Source: an uncultured Paraglaciecola sp.
GTDB lineage: Bacteria; Pseudomonadota; Gammaproteobacteria; Enterobacterales; Alteromonadaceae
Length of the DNA stretch: 64,000 nt
Direction of reading: 5' to 3'
NCBI RefSeq assembly: GCF_937123705.1
Contig: NZ_CAKZKO010000139.1
Span: 62,001-126,000 of the forward strand
The notes beneath the pieces were generated by a model. The model was not told the DNA's origin. It saw nothing but the letters and a program-made list of their open reading frames with translations, and ran no database searches. This document shows, one piece after another, positions 36,611 to 45,696 of this stretch (positions are counted from its first letter, which is position 1; the number at the start of each line of letters is the position of its first letter). Made by a program: the position numbers and the translations under genes.

Positions 36611-37768
36611 ATGTCATTTGTTTTTAATACAACTAAATCAATTATAAACGCCCCTAACTCCTCAGCGGAGTTAGGCCAATATTGTCAAAACCTCAATATT
36701 AAAAACGTATTATTGGTGACCGATCCCGGCATTGTAAAATTAGGTTTGCATCAGAGACTTATCGCTAATTTAGAGGATCATCCCATTGACATTGTGCTCT
36801 TTAGCCAAGTTGAGGTTGACCCTCCTATAGCTATTATTGAAAAAGCCATAATGTTTGCTAAACAGAATGGTATTGATGGGGTGATAGGTTTAGGTGGCGG
36901 CAGTTCTCTTGATACCGCCAAATTAATCGCGGCATTAACTTACTCCGAGCAATCGGTAAATGATGTATTTGGCATCGACAAACTCTTACATTCAAGATTA
37001 CCCCTGATTCAAATCCCCACGACTGCAGGTACGGGGTCTGAAGTCACGCCGATTTCTATTGTCACCACCGGTGAGTCAATAAAAATGGGCATTGTTTCAC
37101 CTGTGTTATTGCCCGATATTGCCTTACTAGATGCAACCTTGACCTTAAACTTACCTGCACATATAACTGCGGCTACTGGTATCGATGCCATGGTACATGC
37201 CATTGAAGCCTATACCAGTCGAATCAAGAAAAACATTTACTCCGATATGCTGGCAATCCAGGCATTAAAATTAATGTCTAACAGTATTCAAACGGCTGTG
37301 CATCAAGGCCAGGATTTAGACGCACGATCTAATATGATGTTAGGGGCGACTTTGGCAGGTCAAGCCTTTGCTAATGCTCCAGTAGCAGGGGTACACGCTC
37401 TCGCTTATCCATTGGGTGGGCAATATCATATTCCTCACGGACTGAGCAACTCATTAGTTTTACCCCACGTATTGAGATTCAATATCCCCGCGGCGGCAAG
37501 CCTGTACGCAGAGTTAGCAGACATAATCATTCCCGAAACATGTTCTCACTTGGATTTGGATGAAACAAAAGCCGAAGCATTCGTTCAATACCTAGAGTAC
37601 TTGATTGATGACTTGGGGCTTCCTAACACGTTAGCCAGTGTTGATATTAAAGAAAGCGGTTTAGTCGCTCTAGCTAAAGATGCATTAAAACAACAACGTT
37701 TGTTGATAAATAACCCTAGACCTATGGATGAAGCAGATATTTTAGCCATTTATCAGGCTGCGTATTAA
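36611..37768 (+). CDS. Iron-containing alcohol dehydrogenase
   Basis: Group III NAD(P)-dependent alcohol dehydrogenase of 385 residues. The coenzyme site is GLGGGSSLDTAK (near 96-107), with PTTAGTGSEVTP downstream. The iron ligands are expected in GIDAMVHAIEAYTS and in VAGVHALAYPLGGQYHIPHG. Members oxidise primary or hydroxy-acid alcohols, including 4-hydroxybutyrate. With the aldehyde dehydrogenase at 39230 it forms a plausible alcohol-to-acid relay; the actual substrate is not shown by the sequence. The MFS gene starts 28 nt later. Confidence 0.9.
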   Translation: MSFVFNTTKSIINAPNSSAELGQYCQNLNIKNVLLVTDPGIVKLGLHQRLIANLEDHPIDIVLFSQVEVDPPIAIIEKAIMFAKQNGIDGVIGLGGGSSLDTAKLIAALTYSEQSVNDVFGIDKLLHSRLPLIQIPTTAGTGSEVTPISIVTTGESIKMGIVSPVLLPDIALLDATLTLNLPAHITAATGIDAMVHAIEAYTSRIKKNIYSDMLAIQALKLMSNSIQTAVHQGQDLDARSNMMLGATLAGQAFANAPVAGVHALAYPLGGQYHIPHGLSNSLVLPHVLRFNIPAAASLYAELADIIIPETCSHLDLDETKAEAFVQYLEYLIDDLGLPNTLASVDIKESGLVALAKDALKQQRLLINNPRPMDEADILAIYQAAY

Positions 37769-37796
37769 CACCTTCCTTTTTTGATGAGAGACGTAA

Positions 37797-39152
37797 ATGA
37801 TTAACGACACACCCAATCAGCTTGACTCAAGCCCGACAGAAACTAAATCACCAAGACGAAATATTTATGCTGCCTACTTAATTTTTATTTTGTTGCTAGC
37901 CTATACCTTCTCGTTTATTGACCGGCAAATTCTAAGCTTATTAGTAGAGCCGATGAAGCGGGATCTAGACATTAGCGACACCCAAATGAGTTTACTGCAA
38001 GGTTTGTCATTCGCATTATTTTACACTTTGATGGGTTTACCCTTAGGGCGTTTGGCGGATAGTAAAAGTCGCAGAGGGATCATAGGCTGGTCGATATTCA
38101 TTTGGAGTTTAATGACAGCCGCTTGTGGTTTAGCTAAAAGTTACTGGGCTTTGTTTTTTGCACGCATGGGCGTGGGCGTGGGCGAGGCAGGATTATCTCC
38201 AGCGGCCTATTCACTTATCGCCGATAGTATTGAGAAGAAACACTTAGCTAAGGCCATTGGTATTTATACAATGGGTATCTACCTTGGTGGGGGTATGGCC
38301 CTTATTGTGGGCGGCATGGTGATCCAATGGGCAGATACATTTTCATCTATTAGTCTACCTATAATAGGCGAGATTTATGCTTGGCAAGCGGTATTCATAG
38401 CAGTAGGACTACCTGGATTATTGTTGGTACCTTTAATGTTTACATTGAAGGAGCCTAAACGTACACAAGCACAAACAAAAGCAGTGCCCGTATCTGAAGT
38501 GGTCAATTATTTTAAGCAAAATAAAAAGACCATACTAATGCATAATTTCGGCGCGGCACTTGCCTCTGTTGCCGGTTATGGTGCGTTGGCGTGGGTGCCA
38601 AGTTACTTAATTCGCGTACATGACATGACTAGCGGTGACGTGGGTTTAGCCTTTGGTTTAATCGTACTTTTTTGTGGTGCTGGCGGCGTAATTGTTGGCG
38701 GTGTCTTAGCTGATAAGCGTTTTAAGGCCGGTCAAACCGACGCAAAAATGCGTGTGGCTATGTGGGCCATGATCATTGGTATTATTCCAACTGTTATTTA
38801 TCCGCTGCTTACTGATCTATATTTGGTTTTAGTTGTTTTGGCTATTTCCACTTTTTTCGCCAATTTTATGATGGGCTTGGGACCCGCGGCCATTCAAGAA
38901 GTGGTACCCAGTAACATGCGTGGGCAATTTAGTGCGCTGTATTTATTCATTGTCAATTTAATCGGTTTAGGATTAGGGCCTACATTAGTTGCTTTATCTA
39001 CAGATTACATTTTCGGATCACCGGAAATGGTTGGATACTCTTTATTACTAGTATCTTTTGTTGCTATGGCAGGCTCGGCGATATTACTTGGAAGATGTCT
39101 GCCTAATTACCGTGCGACTATAATTGCTTTAGAAAAATCATCCGCTAAATAG
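37797..39152 (+). CDS. MFS transporter, spinster-like
   Basis: Inner membrane permease of 451 residues with about 12 hydrophobic segments. The first helix ends in the family-typical SFIDRQILSLLVEPMKRDL. The loop GRLADSKSRR between helices 2 and 3 is the MFS A-motif, and GVGEAGLSPAAYSLIAD follows. The protein most resembles spinster-type carriers, often found beside TonB receptors and hydrolases in Proteobacteria. It would carry the substrate or its breakdown product across the inner membrane. GAGAG precedes the start by about 6 nt. Confidence 0.85.
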   Translation: MINDTPNQLDSSPTETKSPRRNIYAAYLIFILLLAYTFSFIDRQILSLLVEPMKRDLDISDTQMSLLQGLSFALFYTLMGLPLGRLADSKSRRGIIGWSIFIWSLMTAACGLAKSYWALFFARMGVGVGEAGLSPAAYSLIADSIEKKHLAKAIGIYTMGIYLGGGMALIVGGMVIQWADTFSSISLPIIGEIYAWQAVFIAVGLPGLLLVPLMFTLKEPKRTQAQTKAVPVSEVVNYFKQNKKTILMHNFGAALASVAGYGALAWVPSYLIRVHDMTSGDVGLAFGLIVLFCGAGGVIVGGVLADKRFKAGQTDAKMRVAMWAMIIGIIPTVIYPLLTDLYLVLVVLAISTFFANFMMGLGPAAIQEVVPSNMRGQFSALYLFIVNLIGLGLGPTLVALSTDYIFGSPEMVGYSLLLVSFVAMAGSAILLGRCLPNYRATIIALEKSSAK

Positions 39153-39164
39153 TAATTTAATTTT

Positions 39165-39201
39165 ACATCGCAATCATTATCCAAGCTTTAATTAGCGATG
39201 T
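39165..39201. promoter_or_regulatory. Inverted repeat before the aldehyde dehydrogenase gene
   Basis: ACATCGC (39165-39171) and GCGATGT (39195-39201) are perfect 7-bp complements 23 nt apart, in the 77-nt gap between the MFS and ALDH genes. It could be a regulator half-site pair (for example for the nearby LysR protein) or a weak hairpin. Confidence 0.3.
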
Positions 39202-39229
39202 CTGTTGCCTAAATATAACTGGAGTAAAC

Positions 39230-40687
39230 ATGTTACGTCTAAACGATCCTTTGTTGTTAAAAAGCCAACTTTTCATAAATGGAGAATGGGTCGATGGCGA
39301 CTCAGAAAAAACAATTGCAGTGTTAAACCCAGCCACAGGCATTGAAATATGCAAGGTAGCTAGTGCCACCAAAAAGGAAACAGGCTACTCAATCGATTGT
39401 GCGCAAAATGCATTACAAACTTGGGGTAAAACAACAGCAAAACACCGAGCTGAATTACTCAAACACTGGTATCGGTTAATAGTGGAAAACATTGACGATT
39501 TGGCGTTAATTCTCAATGCCGAACAAGGAAAACCCCTAGCCGAAGCCAAAGGTGAGATACTCTATGGCGCATCATATATTGAATGGTTTGCAGAAGAAGC
39601 CAAACGAATTTATGGCGACATCATTCCCAGTACCCAATCGACTCAACGACTATTAACCATTAAACAACCTATTGGCGTGGTGGCGGCAGTGACACCTTGG
39701 AATTTCCCCAATGCCATGATCACACGCAAAGTTGCTCCAGCTTTGGCTGCAGGTTGTACAATAATTGTTAAACCCGCAGAAGCGACACCTTTAAGCGCCC
39801 TAGCATTAGCAGAATTAGCACAGCGAGCAGGCATACCAAAAGGTGTATTGTCTATTGTTGTGGGAGAGGACTCGAAGGAAATAGGCAAAGCGCTAACAGA
39901 TAGCCCACAAGTCAGAAAGTTATCTTTTACCGGCTCAACTAAGGTTGGCAAAATACTCATTAAACAGTGTGCCGACACCGTCAAAAAGGTATCAATGGAG
40001 CTGGGTGGAAACGCACCCTTTATTATTTTTGAGGATGCCGATATCGACCAAGCGGTAAAAGGGGCCATCGCGTCAAAATTTCGCAATGCTGGGCAAACCT
40101 GCGTATGCGCCAATCGTTTTCTAGTACAAAGTAGTATTTATCAAGCATTTACCGATAAGTTTGTTGCAGCAACTAAGAAGCTAATAGTGGGTAACGGAGC
40201 CGATGATAAGGTTACTATTGGCCCATTAATCAATGGGAATGCCGTGCAAAACGTGCATGCAATGGTTAAAGAGGCTGAACAAAATGGAGCTAAAATTGTA
40301 CTTGGTGGAACGCCAAGCAATTTGGGGCCAAATTTCTATCCACCGACAATATTAACGGATGTCACCTCAGACATGCACTTATTCAAAGAAGAAATATTTG
40401 GCCCTGTCGCACCTATTATTCCGTTCGATACTGAAGAACAAGCACTTGAATTAGCTAATGCGACAGAAGCAGGTTTAGCCTCTTATCTATACACCCAGAA
40501 CTATTCAAGAATATGGCGGTTTTCAGAAAATTTGGAAAATGGCATTGTTGGAATTAATGAAGGCATTATTTCTACTGAAGTCGCTCCTTTTGGAGGCATA
40601 AAGCAATCAGGAAATGGCCGAGAAGGGTCTAAATACGGTATCGAAGATTATATTGAAATAAAATATCTCTGTATGGGCGGAATATAA
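39230..40687 (+). CDS. NAD(P)-dependent aldehyde dehydrogenase, succinate-semialdehyde type
   Basis: Oxidises an aldehyde to its acid. The family landmarks are TPWNFPNAM, KPAEATPLSALALAEL, FTGSTKVGK, the general-base ELGGNAPFII and the catalytic cysteine in FRNAGQTCVCANR. The sequence resembles GabD-type succinate-semialdehyde dehydrogenase (485 residues), but the gene name is withheld because specificity cannot be read from sequence. The start ATG has GGAG 6-7 nt upstream. It is the last gene of the catabolic run and is convergent with the LysR gene. Confidence 0.88.
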   Translation: MLRLNDPLLLKSQLFINGEWVDGDSEKTIAVLNPATGIEICKVASATKKETGYSIDCAQNALQTWGKTTAKHRAELLKHWYRLIVENIDDLALILNAEQGKPLAEAKGEILYGASYIEWFAEEAKRIYGDIIPSTQSTQRLLTIKQPIGVVAAVTPWNFPNAMITRKVAPALAAGCTIIVKPAEATPLSALALAELAQRAGIPKGVLSIVVGEDSKEIGKALTDSPQVRKLSFTGSTKVGKILIKQCADTVKKVSMELGGNAPFIIFEDADIDQAVKGAIASKFRNAGQTCVCANRFLVQSSIYQAFTDKFVAATKKLIVGNGADDKVTIGPLINGNAVQNVHAMVKEAEQNGAKIVLGGTPSNLGPNFYPPTILTDVTSDMHLFKEEIFGPVAPIIPFDTEEQALELANATEAGLASYLYTQNYSRIWRFSENLENGIVGINEGIISTEVAPFGGIKQSGNGREGSKYGIEDYIEIKYLCMGGI

Positions 40688-40781
40688 ATCATCCTATTGC
40701 ACTTAACAGATGCATATTGTGTGAGATACATTCAGTGTGTCGACATGACTACTTATGACAATAACCAACGTGATGCCGTTA

Positions 40782-41720
40782 CTATTTCAAAAAGTTTTGG
40801 TCCCATTGTTGTTGAGCTAATTGAGATTCTTGAACTAGCCAATCTCGGAAAATCTTGATGGTTTGCATATTTTCATATTTTTCAGGACAAACAAAATAGT
40901 ATGACTCTTTTTTCGGCATCATGTAATGATGGGCGATAATAAGTTTGCCTTCCTTTAATAGTGGATCAGCCAGAGGTCGATACATTGGTATGATCCCTAA
41001 ACCATCAACAGCAGCTTGGGTTGCCACTGCTACATTATCAAAGGTAATGTTCTTTTTATTGGTATGTAATTCTGGATGACTAGTATTAGATAACCATTGC
41101 TCCCACAACTTCGATAAATGGTCATAGTGTAACCAGTTGTATTTAGCCAAGTCGGTAATATCCTCAGAATTATGTAATTTATCCAGCAAAGACGGAGAAC
41201 ATACGGGCTGCACGTAAATATCCAATAATTTATCACAGTGACAACCTAGCCAGTCTCCCGTTCCTAGGCGTATGGCTGCATCCATATTTTCACCAGAGAA
41301 ATCGACTGAATCCGTTCCGGTATCAAGGCTATTTGTGAAAAATGAAAGAGTTAATTCAGGATGGTATTGTTCGAGTCTACAAAGTCGGCTCATCAGCCAA
41401 GTTGAATTAAATGTAGCAGAAATGCCAAGTTGCAGTTTTAGCTCGGCGCTACCATGATGCAGTGTGTTTGTGGCTACTTTTAAGTCAGCAAATATATTGG
41501 AAATGGAATTAGCGTAAAGAACCCCTTGTTCGGTGAGTTCAAGGCCAACTTTATGCCGTTCAAATAGCTTGAATCCAAAATACTCTTCCAAATTTTTGAT
41601 TTGTCGACTAACGGCAGAACGAGTGATATAGAGCTCATCGGCTGCCTTAGTAAAACTCAACAAACGAGATGCAATAAGGAAAACCCAAAGGGTATTAAGT
41701 GGTGGCAAACGTCTAGACAT
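40782..41720 (-). CDS. LysR-type transcriptional regulator
   Basis: Probable regulator of the adjacent catabolic genes. The N-terminal winged helix-turn-helix (about 5-65, LNTLWVFLIASRLLSFTKAA then ITRSAVSRQIKNLEEYFG) resembles GcvA-like LysR proteins. The C-terminal substrate-binding domain spans about 90-300. I chose ATG 41720 (312 codons) because AAAGG lies 6-7 nt upstream; a longer frame to 41780 has no ribosome binding site. It is convergent with the aldehyde dehydrogenase gene rather than divergent from a target, so its operator is not obvious. Confidence 0.88.
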   Translation of the reverse strand: MSRRLPPLNTLWVFLIASRLLSFTKAADELYITRSAVSRQIKNLEEYFGFKLFERHKVGLELTEQGVLYANSISNIFADLKVATNTLHHGSAELKLQLGISATFNSTWLMSRLCRLEQYHPELTLSFFTNSLDTGTDSVDFSGENMDAAIRLGTGDWLGCHCDKLLDIYVQPVCSPSLLDKLHNSEDITDLAKYNWLHYDHLSKLWEQWLSNTSHPELHTNKKNITFDNVAVATQAAVDGLGIIPMYRPLADPLLKEGKLIIAHHYMMPKKESYYFVCPEKYENMQTIKIFRDWLVQESQLAQQQWDQNFLK

Positions 41721-41842
41721 ATTAGGCCTTTTAAATTTTAGTAATTCACATTTCTTAAATTTTGAAAACTTAAAAGACATTTTCTATATAATTCAATGCT
41801 ATAGGTGACAGTTTTCTAATAATTCCTTACTGGAAAGTAATA

Positions 41843-41889
41843 TATCCTAACGCCATCAGATCAGCAACGCTGATATAGGTGTTAGGATA
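41843..41889. repeat. Large nested inverted repeat between dipeptidase and LysR genes
   Basis: TATCCTAAC (41843-41851) and GTTAGGATA (41881-41889) are perfect complements, with ATCAG/CTGAT nested inside. It starts 31 nt after the dipeptidase stop on the minus strand and could be its terminator, but neither strand has a good U-run. It also lies at the inner edge of the intact dipeptidase end. Confidence 0.5.
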
Positions 41890-41919
41890 AATTTATTCGT
41901 TGGGTATTATTGCCTTAAT

Positions 41920-43095
41920 TTAGTCCGGCAACTGTTGTTGCAAATAGCGCAGCATATTTCCGCCCATAACTTGTTTGATTTGCGCTTCACTTAATCCTAC
42001 ATCCAGTAAGGCTTGGGTTAAATAAATAAGTTCGGAGGTATCAAAAGGTACACTCGTTGACCCGTCATAATCCGATCCTAAGGCAATATGTTCAGTGCCG
42101 ACCAATTCAATGCCATATTTAATCGCTTTGGCAATCTCGGTTACATTGGGCTCGCACATCGCGCCATCCCAATATCCAAGGGCAATTAGTCCACCTCTTT
42201 GGGCTATCTGTTGCATTAGTTCATCGGCAATATTTCGAGCAGAAGGACAATGTCCGTATAACCCAGTATGGCTTACCAACAGGGGTTTAGAACTGATGGA
42301 CAATACATCTCTTACAACCTGTTCGGACGAGTGAGATACATCTATCATCACGCCTAGTTCCAACATTTTGGTAATGGCGTGGCGGCCAAATTCAGTCAAA
42401 CCGGCACCACTTTCGCCATGTAAACTGCCACCCAGCTTATTATCGAAAAAGTGCTGTAAACTCATCATTCGAAAGCCACTATCGTATAAGCGCTGAATAT
42501 TGTTCAAATCGCCATCCAATGCATGAGAGCCTTCGGTGCCTAGCAACATACCTACCAACAGAGGGTTAGTTTTTCGTTCTACCAAAAATTGTGAGAGCTC
42601 TGACTTTGAAGTAATAAGCGAGACTTGTTGTGGGTACTCTTCGGCCACTTTTAATGCTTTACTTGCCTGAAACAAGGCTCTTTCGGTTAGGCTATCCCAA
42701 GTTTTAACAGGCCAAAGGCTGACCATTGCCAATTTGGTAATATTGTCACCGGCCTCACTGCTATTAGCATCGTAGTTTTGCCCTTCTGGGGACTTAGTCA
42801 CTGTGGTAAACATCTGCAATGCCACATTGCCCTGTTGCAGCCTAGGAATATCCATATGGCCATAATCGTGCTTTTCGATTAAATCTCTTTTCCACAAAAG
42901 TGTGTCGCTGTGCCAATCACCAATAAATAGCTGACTATGTAACTCTCTGGCTTGCTCGGAAATTTTAGGCAAAGTCGAAACATGTTTCTGGTTCATTTGC
43001 TTTTCTAATTGAGCTGGTAAAAACATAAACAGGCCAACAACAGTCATCACCACTATCAAGGCGATCCCTATTGTTATATTTTTTTTAGTACCCAT
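41920..43095 (-). CDS. Membrane-anchored dipeptidase, peptidase family M19
   Basis: Zinc-dependent hydrolase of the renal dipeptidase family, acting on dipeptides or related amides. An uncleaved N-terminal membrane segment (about residues 8-27) would place the domain in the periplasm. Metal-binding motifs are FIGDWHSDTLLW (H-x-D), the glutamate in LLGTEGSHALDG, and the histidines of MIDVSHSSEQV and LLVSHTGLYG. Length is 391 residues. Its last 30 or so codons are repeated at 32529, so its 3' end marks one border of the catabolic module. Confidence 0.9.
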   Translation of the reverse strand: MGTKKNITIGIALIVVMTVVGLFMFLPAQLEKQMNQKHVSTLPKISEQARELHSQLFIGDWHSDTLLWKRDLIEKHDYGHMDIPRLQQGNVALQMFTTVTKSPEGQNYDANSSEAGDNITKLAMVSLWPVKTWDSLTERALFQASKALKVAEEYPQQVSLITSKSELSQFLVERKTNPLLVGMLLGTEGSHALDGDLNNIQRLYDSGFRMMSLQHFFDNKLGGSLHGESGAGLTEFGRHAITKMLELGVMIDVSHSSEQVVRDVLSISSKPLLVSHTGLYGHCPSARNIADELMQQIAQRGGLIALGYWDGAMCEPNVTEIAKAIKYGIELVGTEHIALGSDYDGSTSVPFDTSELIYLTQALLDVGLSEAQIKQVMGGNMLRYLQQQLPD

Positions 43096-43180
43096 AAGTA
43101 TTAATCTTAAATGTTAAGTAAAGTGAAGAACTACCTTGTTAGTTCGTTGCAAAAAAGTCAAATTTAACTGGAGTTACAAT

Positions 43181-44179
43181 ATGAGTACTTATACCGCAAT
43201 TAATCTTGTTGCCCGCCCGGAGCCTGGCCCTATCACTGCTGAACTTTTTGAAGTGGTACAAAAGCCGATGCCAAGTGTGGGTGATGGCCAAATTTTAGTT
43301 AAGCAAACTCATATGTCCCTCGATCCGGCTATGGTGGGTTGGATGAGCCCAGATACTGAAAGTTATATTCCACCTGTAGGGCTAGGTGACGTGATGCGCT
43401 CTTCTGGACTAGGAGAGGTAGTAGAGAGTAATCACCCAGACTTTGCAGTAGGGGAGCGTGTTATGGGCATGATGGGATGGACCGAATACTTTCTGACGAC
43501 TGGCGAAGGCTTAAGAAAAGTCCAACCAGGCCTTGATGCTGAAATGGTTTTATCAGTATTTGCTTTGCCAGGTTTAACTGCCACTCAAGGTTTATACGGC
43601 AGTGGCCACCCGAAAGCAGGCGAAACCCTAGTCGTCAGTGGTGCCGCAGGCTCTGTTGGTTCCATTGTAGGGCAACTAGCTAAGGCTGACGGACTCACAG
43701 TAGTTGGGGTGGCAGGCTCTGATGAAAAATGTAATTGGTTAGTGAATGAATTAGGTTTTGACGGGGCCATTAATTACAAAACCGACGATATTGCCGCTAA
43801 ATTAGGGGAACTTGCGCCTAAAGGTATCGATGTATACTTTGAAAACACTGGTGGCCCGATCCAACAACATGTATTTGATCATATGAATGCCCATGGCAGA
43901 GTGGCAGTATGTGGCATGATTGCTGACTACACCGCCGAAACGCCAAGTGCAGGACCCAACTGGATCCCAATCATTAAAAAACGTATTACCATCCAAGGTT
44001 TTACTATGCCAGACCACTACGACGATGTGCCCAATCTAATTGCTAAGCTCACCCCATATGTGATGCAAGGTAAAATCAAACATCGTGCCCATGTGCTGGA
44101 TGGTTTAGAGTCATCTATCGAAGGCTTAAATATGTTGCTTACAGGAGCCAATAACGGCAAGTTAATCGTTAAGCTGTAA
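43181..44179 (+). CDS. NADP-dependent MDR oxidoreductase (zinc-independent)
   Basis: Member of the leukotriene-B4-dehydrogenase/CurA branch of the MDR superfamily; such enzymes reduce alkenal or enone double bonds. The NADPH loop is VSGAAGSVGSIVGQLAK, and PGLTATQGLYG precedes it. No catalytic zinc cysteines are present. I chose ATG 43181 (333 codons) because GGAG lies 7 nt upstream; the frame reaches a TTG at 43136 without support. It is a single-gene unit, divergent from the dipeptidase, followed by a terminator. The substrate is not known. Confidence 0.87.
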   Translation: MSTYTAINLVARPEPGPITAELFEVVQKPMPSVGDGQILVKQTHMSLDPAMVGWMSPDTESYIPPVGLGDVMRSSGLGEVVESNHPDFAVGERVMGMMGWTEYFLTTGEGLRKVQPGLDAEMVLSVFALPGLTATQGLYGSGHPKAGETLVVSGAAGSVGSIVGQLAKADGLTVVGVAGSDEKCNWLVNELGFDGAINYKTDDIAAKLGELAPKGIDVYFENTGGPIQQHVFDHMNAHGRVAVCGMIADYTAETPSAGPNWIPIIKKRITIQGFTMPDHYDDVPNLIAKLTPYVMQGKIKHRAHVLDGLESSIEGLNMLLTGANNGKLIVKL

Positions 44180-44196
44180 ATTTCAATAAATACAAG

Positions 44197-44219
44197 CCTG
44201 AGCTACAAACTAGCTCAGG
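44197..44219 (+). terminator. Terminator after the MDR oxidoreductase gene
   Basis: CCTGAGCT (44197-44204) and AGCTCAGG (44212-44219) form a perfect 8-bp stem with a 7-nt loop, followed by TTATAT, 18 nt after the stop. Confidence 0.6.
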
Positions 44220-44310
44220 TTATATCTATCACAGTTCTAGTGGTAGCCAAGTTAAGCGGTGTGATATCCTTAGTACCATTAAATTTCTCATTTAGTCCTG
44301 CATTTTTACT

Positions 44311-45216
44311 ATGATATCTACTAAAACATACCCACCCAGTCGTTTTAACAGTTTTGCTATACAGGCCTATCGCTTAGTACTTGGCCGTATTTTACCGCAA
44401 TCTTTATGGCGAGATAAAATACCTAAAGAAGCGGACCGAAAAGCCGTAAATGGTAGATTTAATTTAGAAATAGTGAGTCACTGCTGGGGGTATGCCAACA
44501 TGCTAACCTATCAGTTAAGCTCTTTTGTTAATTACCCCCCAACTAAATTACAGTTAACTGTAACCATTTTTTATGCTGAAGAAGATCTCAAAACTAAGGC
44601 AACCTTAGATTTTTTTGCACAGCAATCTGTCCCGAATGTGACATGGAATTTTCAAGTACTGTCTAAAGGAAAACTCTTTAGACGCAGTATTGGGCGCAAT
44701 ATGGCAGCTCGCTCAACAACAGCGGATTGGGTGTGGTTTACCGATTGTGACATTATTTTCCACGAAAACTGCTTAGACTCACTAGCAGACAGTTTACAGC
44801 ATGAAAAAGGCTTGTTATTTTTCCCCGAAGAAGAAAAAATTTCCGAAATGTTAAAAGACGACGACCCCCTATTAATAAAAGATGCCGAACCACAGCTTAT
44901 TGATATTAATACAGAAAATTTTAGTTTTTATGAGCGCAATAAGTCTCGCAATAAAGCACGAGGCCCGTTTCAAATCGCTCACGGCGATGTGGTTCGAGCT
45001 ATTGGTTACTGTGAAAAAATATCCATGTTCCAAACTGAGTCTGAAAGCTGGAGCAAGTGTTATGAGGATACGGCGTTTCGCTGGTTGCTAGGCACAGATG
45101 GAGAGCCGAAAAAAATCGATGGCGTGTTTCATATTCAGCATGTGACTAAAGGGCGCTATGCTGAAAACTCAAAGCTCTCTGCCGTAAGAAGTAATATCCG
45201 ACAGAGCCAAAAGTAG
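44311..45216 (+). CDS. Family 2-like glycosyltransferase
   Basis: Probable sugar transferase with a GT-A fold. The metal-binding D-x-D is seen in WFTDCDIIFHENCLDSLADS near residue 150. A later DTAFRWLLG segment supplies the acidic residues expected of the catalytic part. There is no signal peptide, and no other polysaccharide gene is nearby, so the acceptor is unknown. It has 301 residues, is transcribed alone and is convergent with mutT. It is rather an orphan between the accessory region and the dcw/secA block. Confidence 0.7.
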   Translation: MISTKTYPPSRFNSFAIQAYRLVLGRILPQSLWRDKIPKEADRKAVNGRFNLEIVSHCWGYANMLTYQLSSFVNYPPTKLQLTVTIFYAEEDLKTKATLDFFAQQSVPNVTWNFQVLSKGKLFRRSIGRNMAARSTTADWVWFTDCDIIFHENCLDSLADSLQHEKGLLFFPEEEKISEMLKDDDPLLIKDAEPQLIDINTENFSFYERNKSRNKARGPFQIAHGDVVRAIGYCEKISMFQTESESWSKCYEDTAFRWLLGTDGEPKKIDGVFHIQHVTKGRYAENSKLSAVRSNIRQSQK

Positions 45217-45224
45217 ATCTAGGC

Positions 45225-45620
45225 TTAAGCTAGTTGTTCACGCTGCAGCTTGTGGATAATCACTTGATTCGCATCGGGAAAAGTAAACTGGTCTAACTGA
45301 TTGATATCAACCCATTGACTAAGTTGACCTTCTTGATGACTGGCCTCGCCCTTAAACGCTTCTACTAAACGAACATCTAGGCGCACTTTCTTGTCGCCAT
45401 AGTCATGTTCAATGAGCATAAATTGACTTTGCTTAGTCACTTGTATCCCAATCTCTTCTGAAAGCTCTCTGGCAAGGGCTTGCTCGATAGTTTCATCGGC
45501 TTCACGTTTTCCTCCTGGAAACTCCCACTTGCCTCCCTGATGTAAGTCATCGGCACGTTTACTGATATAAATTTTGTTGGCGACTTTTATCACGCCTACC
45601 GCAACTTCGACTATTTTCAT
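45225..45620 (-). CDS. mutT: 8-oxo-dGTP diphosphatase MutT
   Basis: Removes the mutagenic nucleotide 8-oxo-dGTP from the pool. The Nudix box is present as GGKREADETIEQALARELSE followed by EIG, with the REUxEExGU glutamates in place. FPGGK precedes the box. ATG 45620 (131 codons) is preferred: AGAG lies 5 nt upstream and the protein starts like E. coli MutT; a GTG at 45626 would add two residues. The gene follows secA in the usual order, but a strong hairpin lies between them. Confidence 0.92.
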   Translation of the reverse strand: MKIVEVAVGVIKVANKIYISKRADDLHQGGKWEFPGGKREADETIEQALARELSEEIGIQVTKQSQFMLIEHDYGDKKVRLDVRLVEAFKGEASHQEGQLSQWVDINQLDQFTFPDANQVIIHKLQREQLA

Positions 45621-45652
45621 AGGCACTCTGTGTTTATTGGTACTATTGAAAC

Positions 45653-45682
45653 AAAAAAGTCGAACCTAAGTCCGACTTTTTT
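45653..45682 (-). terminator. Terminator between secA and mutT
   Basis: AAAAAAGTCG (45653-45662) and CGACTTTTTT (45673-45682) are perfect complements with a 10-nt loop. Runs of A and T on both sides make it work in either direction. It lies 15 nt after the secA stop, so mutT is reached by readthrough or has its own start site. Confidence 0.85.
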
Positions 45683-45696
45683 AATGGGTATTAACT

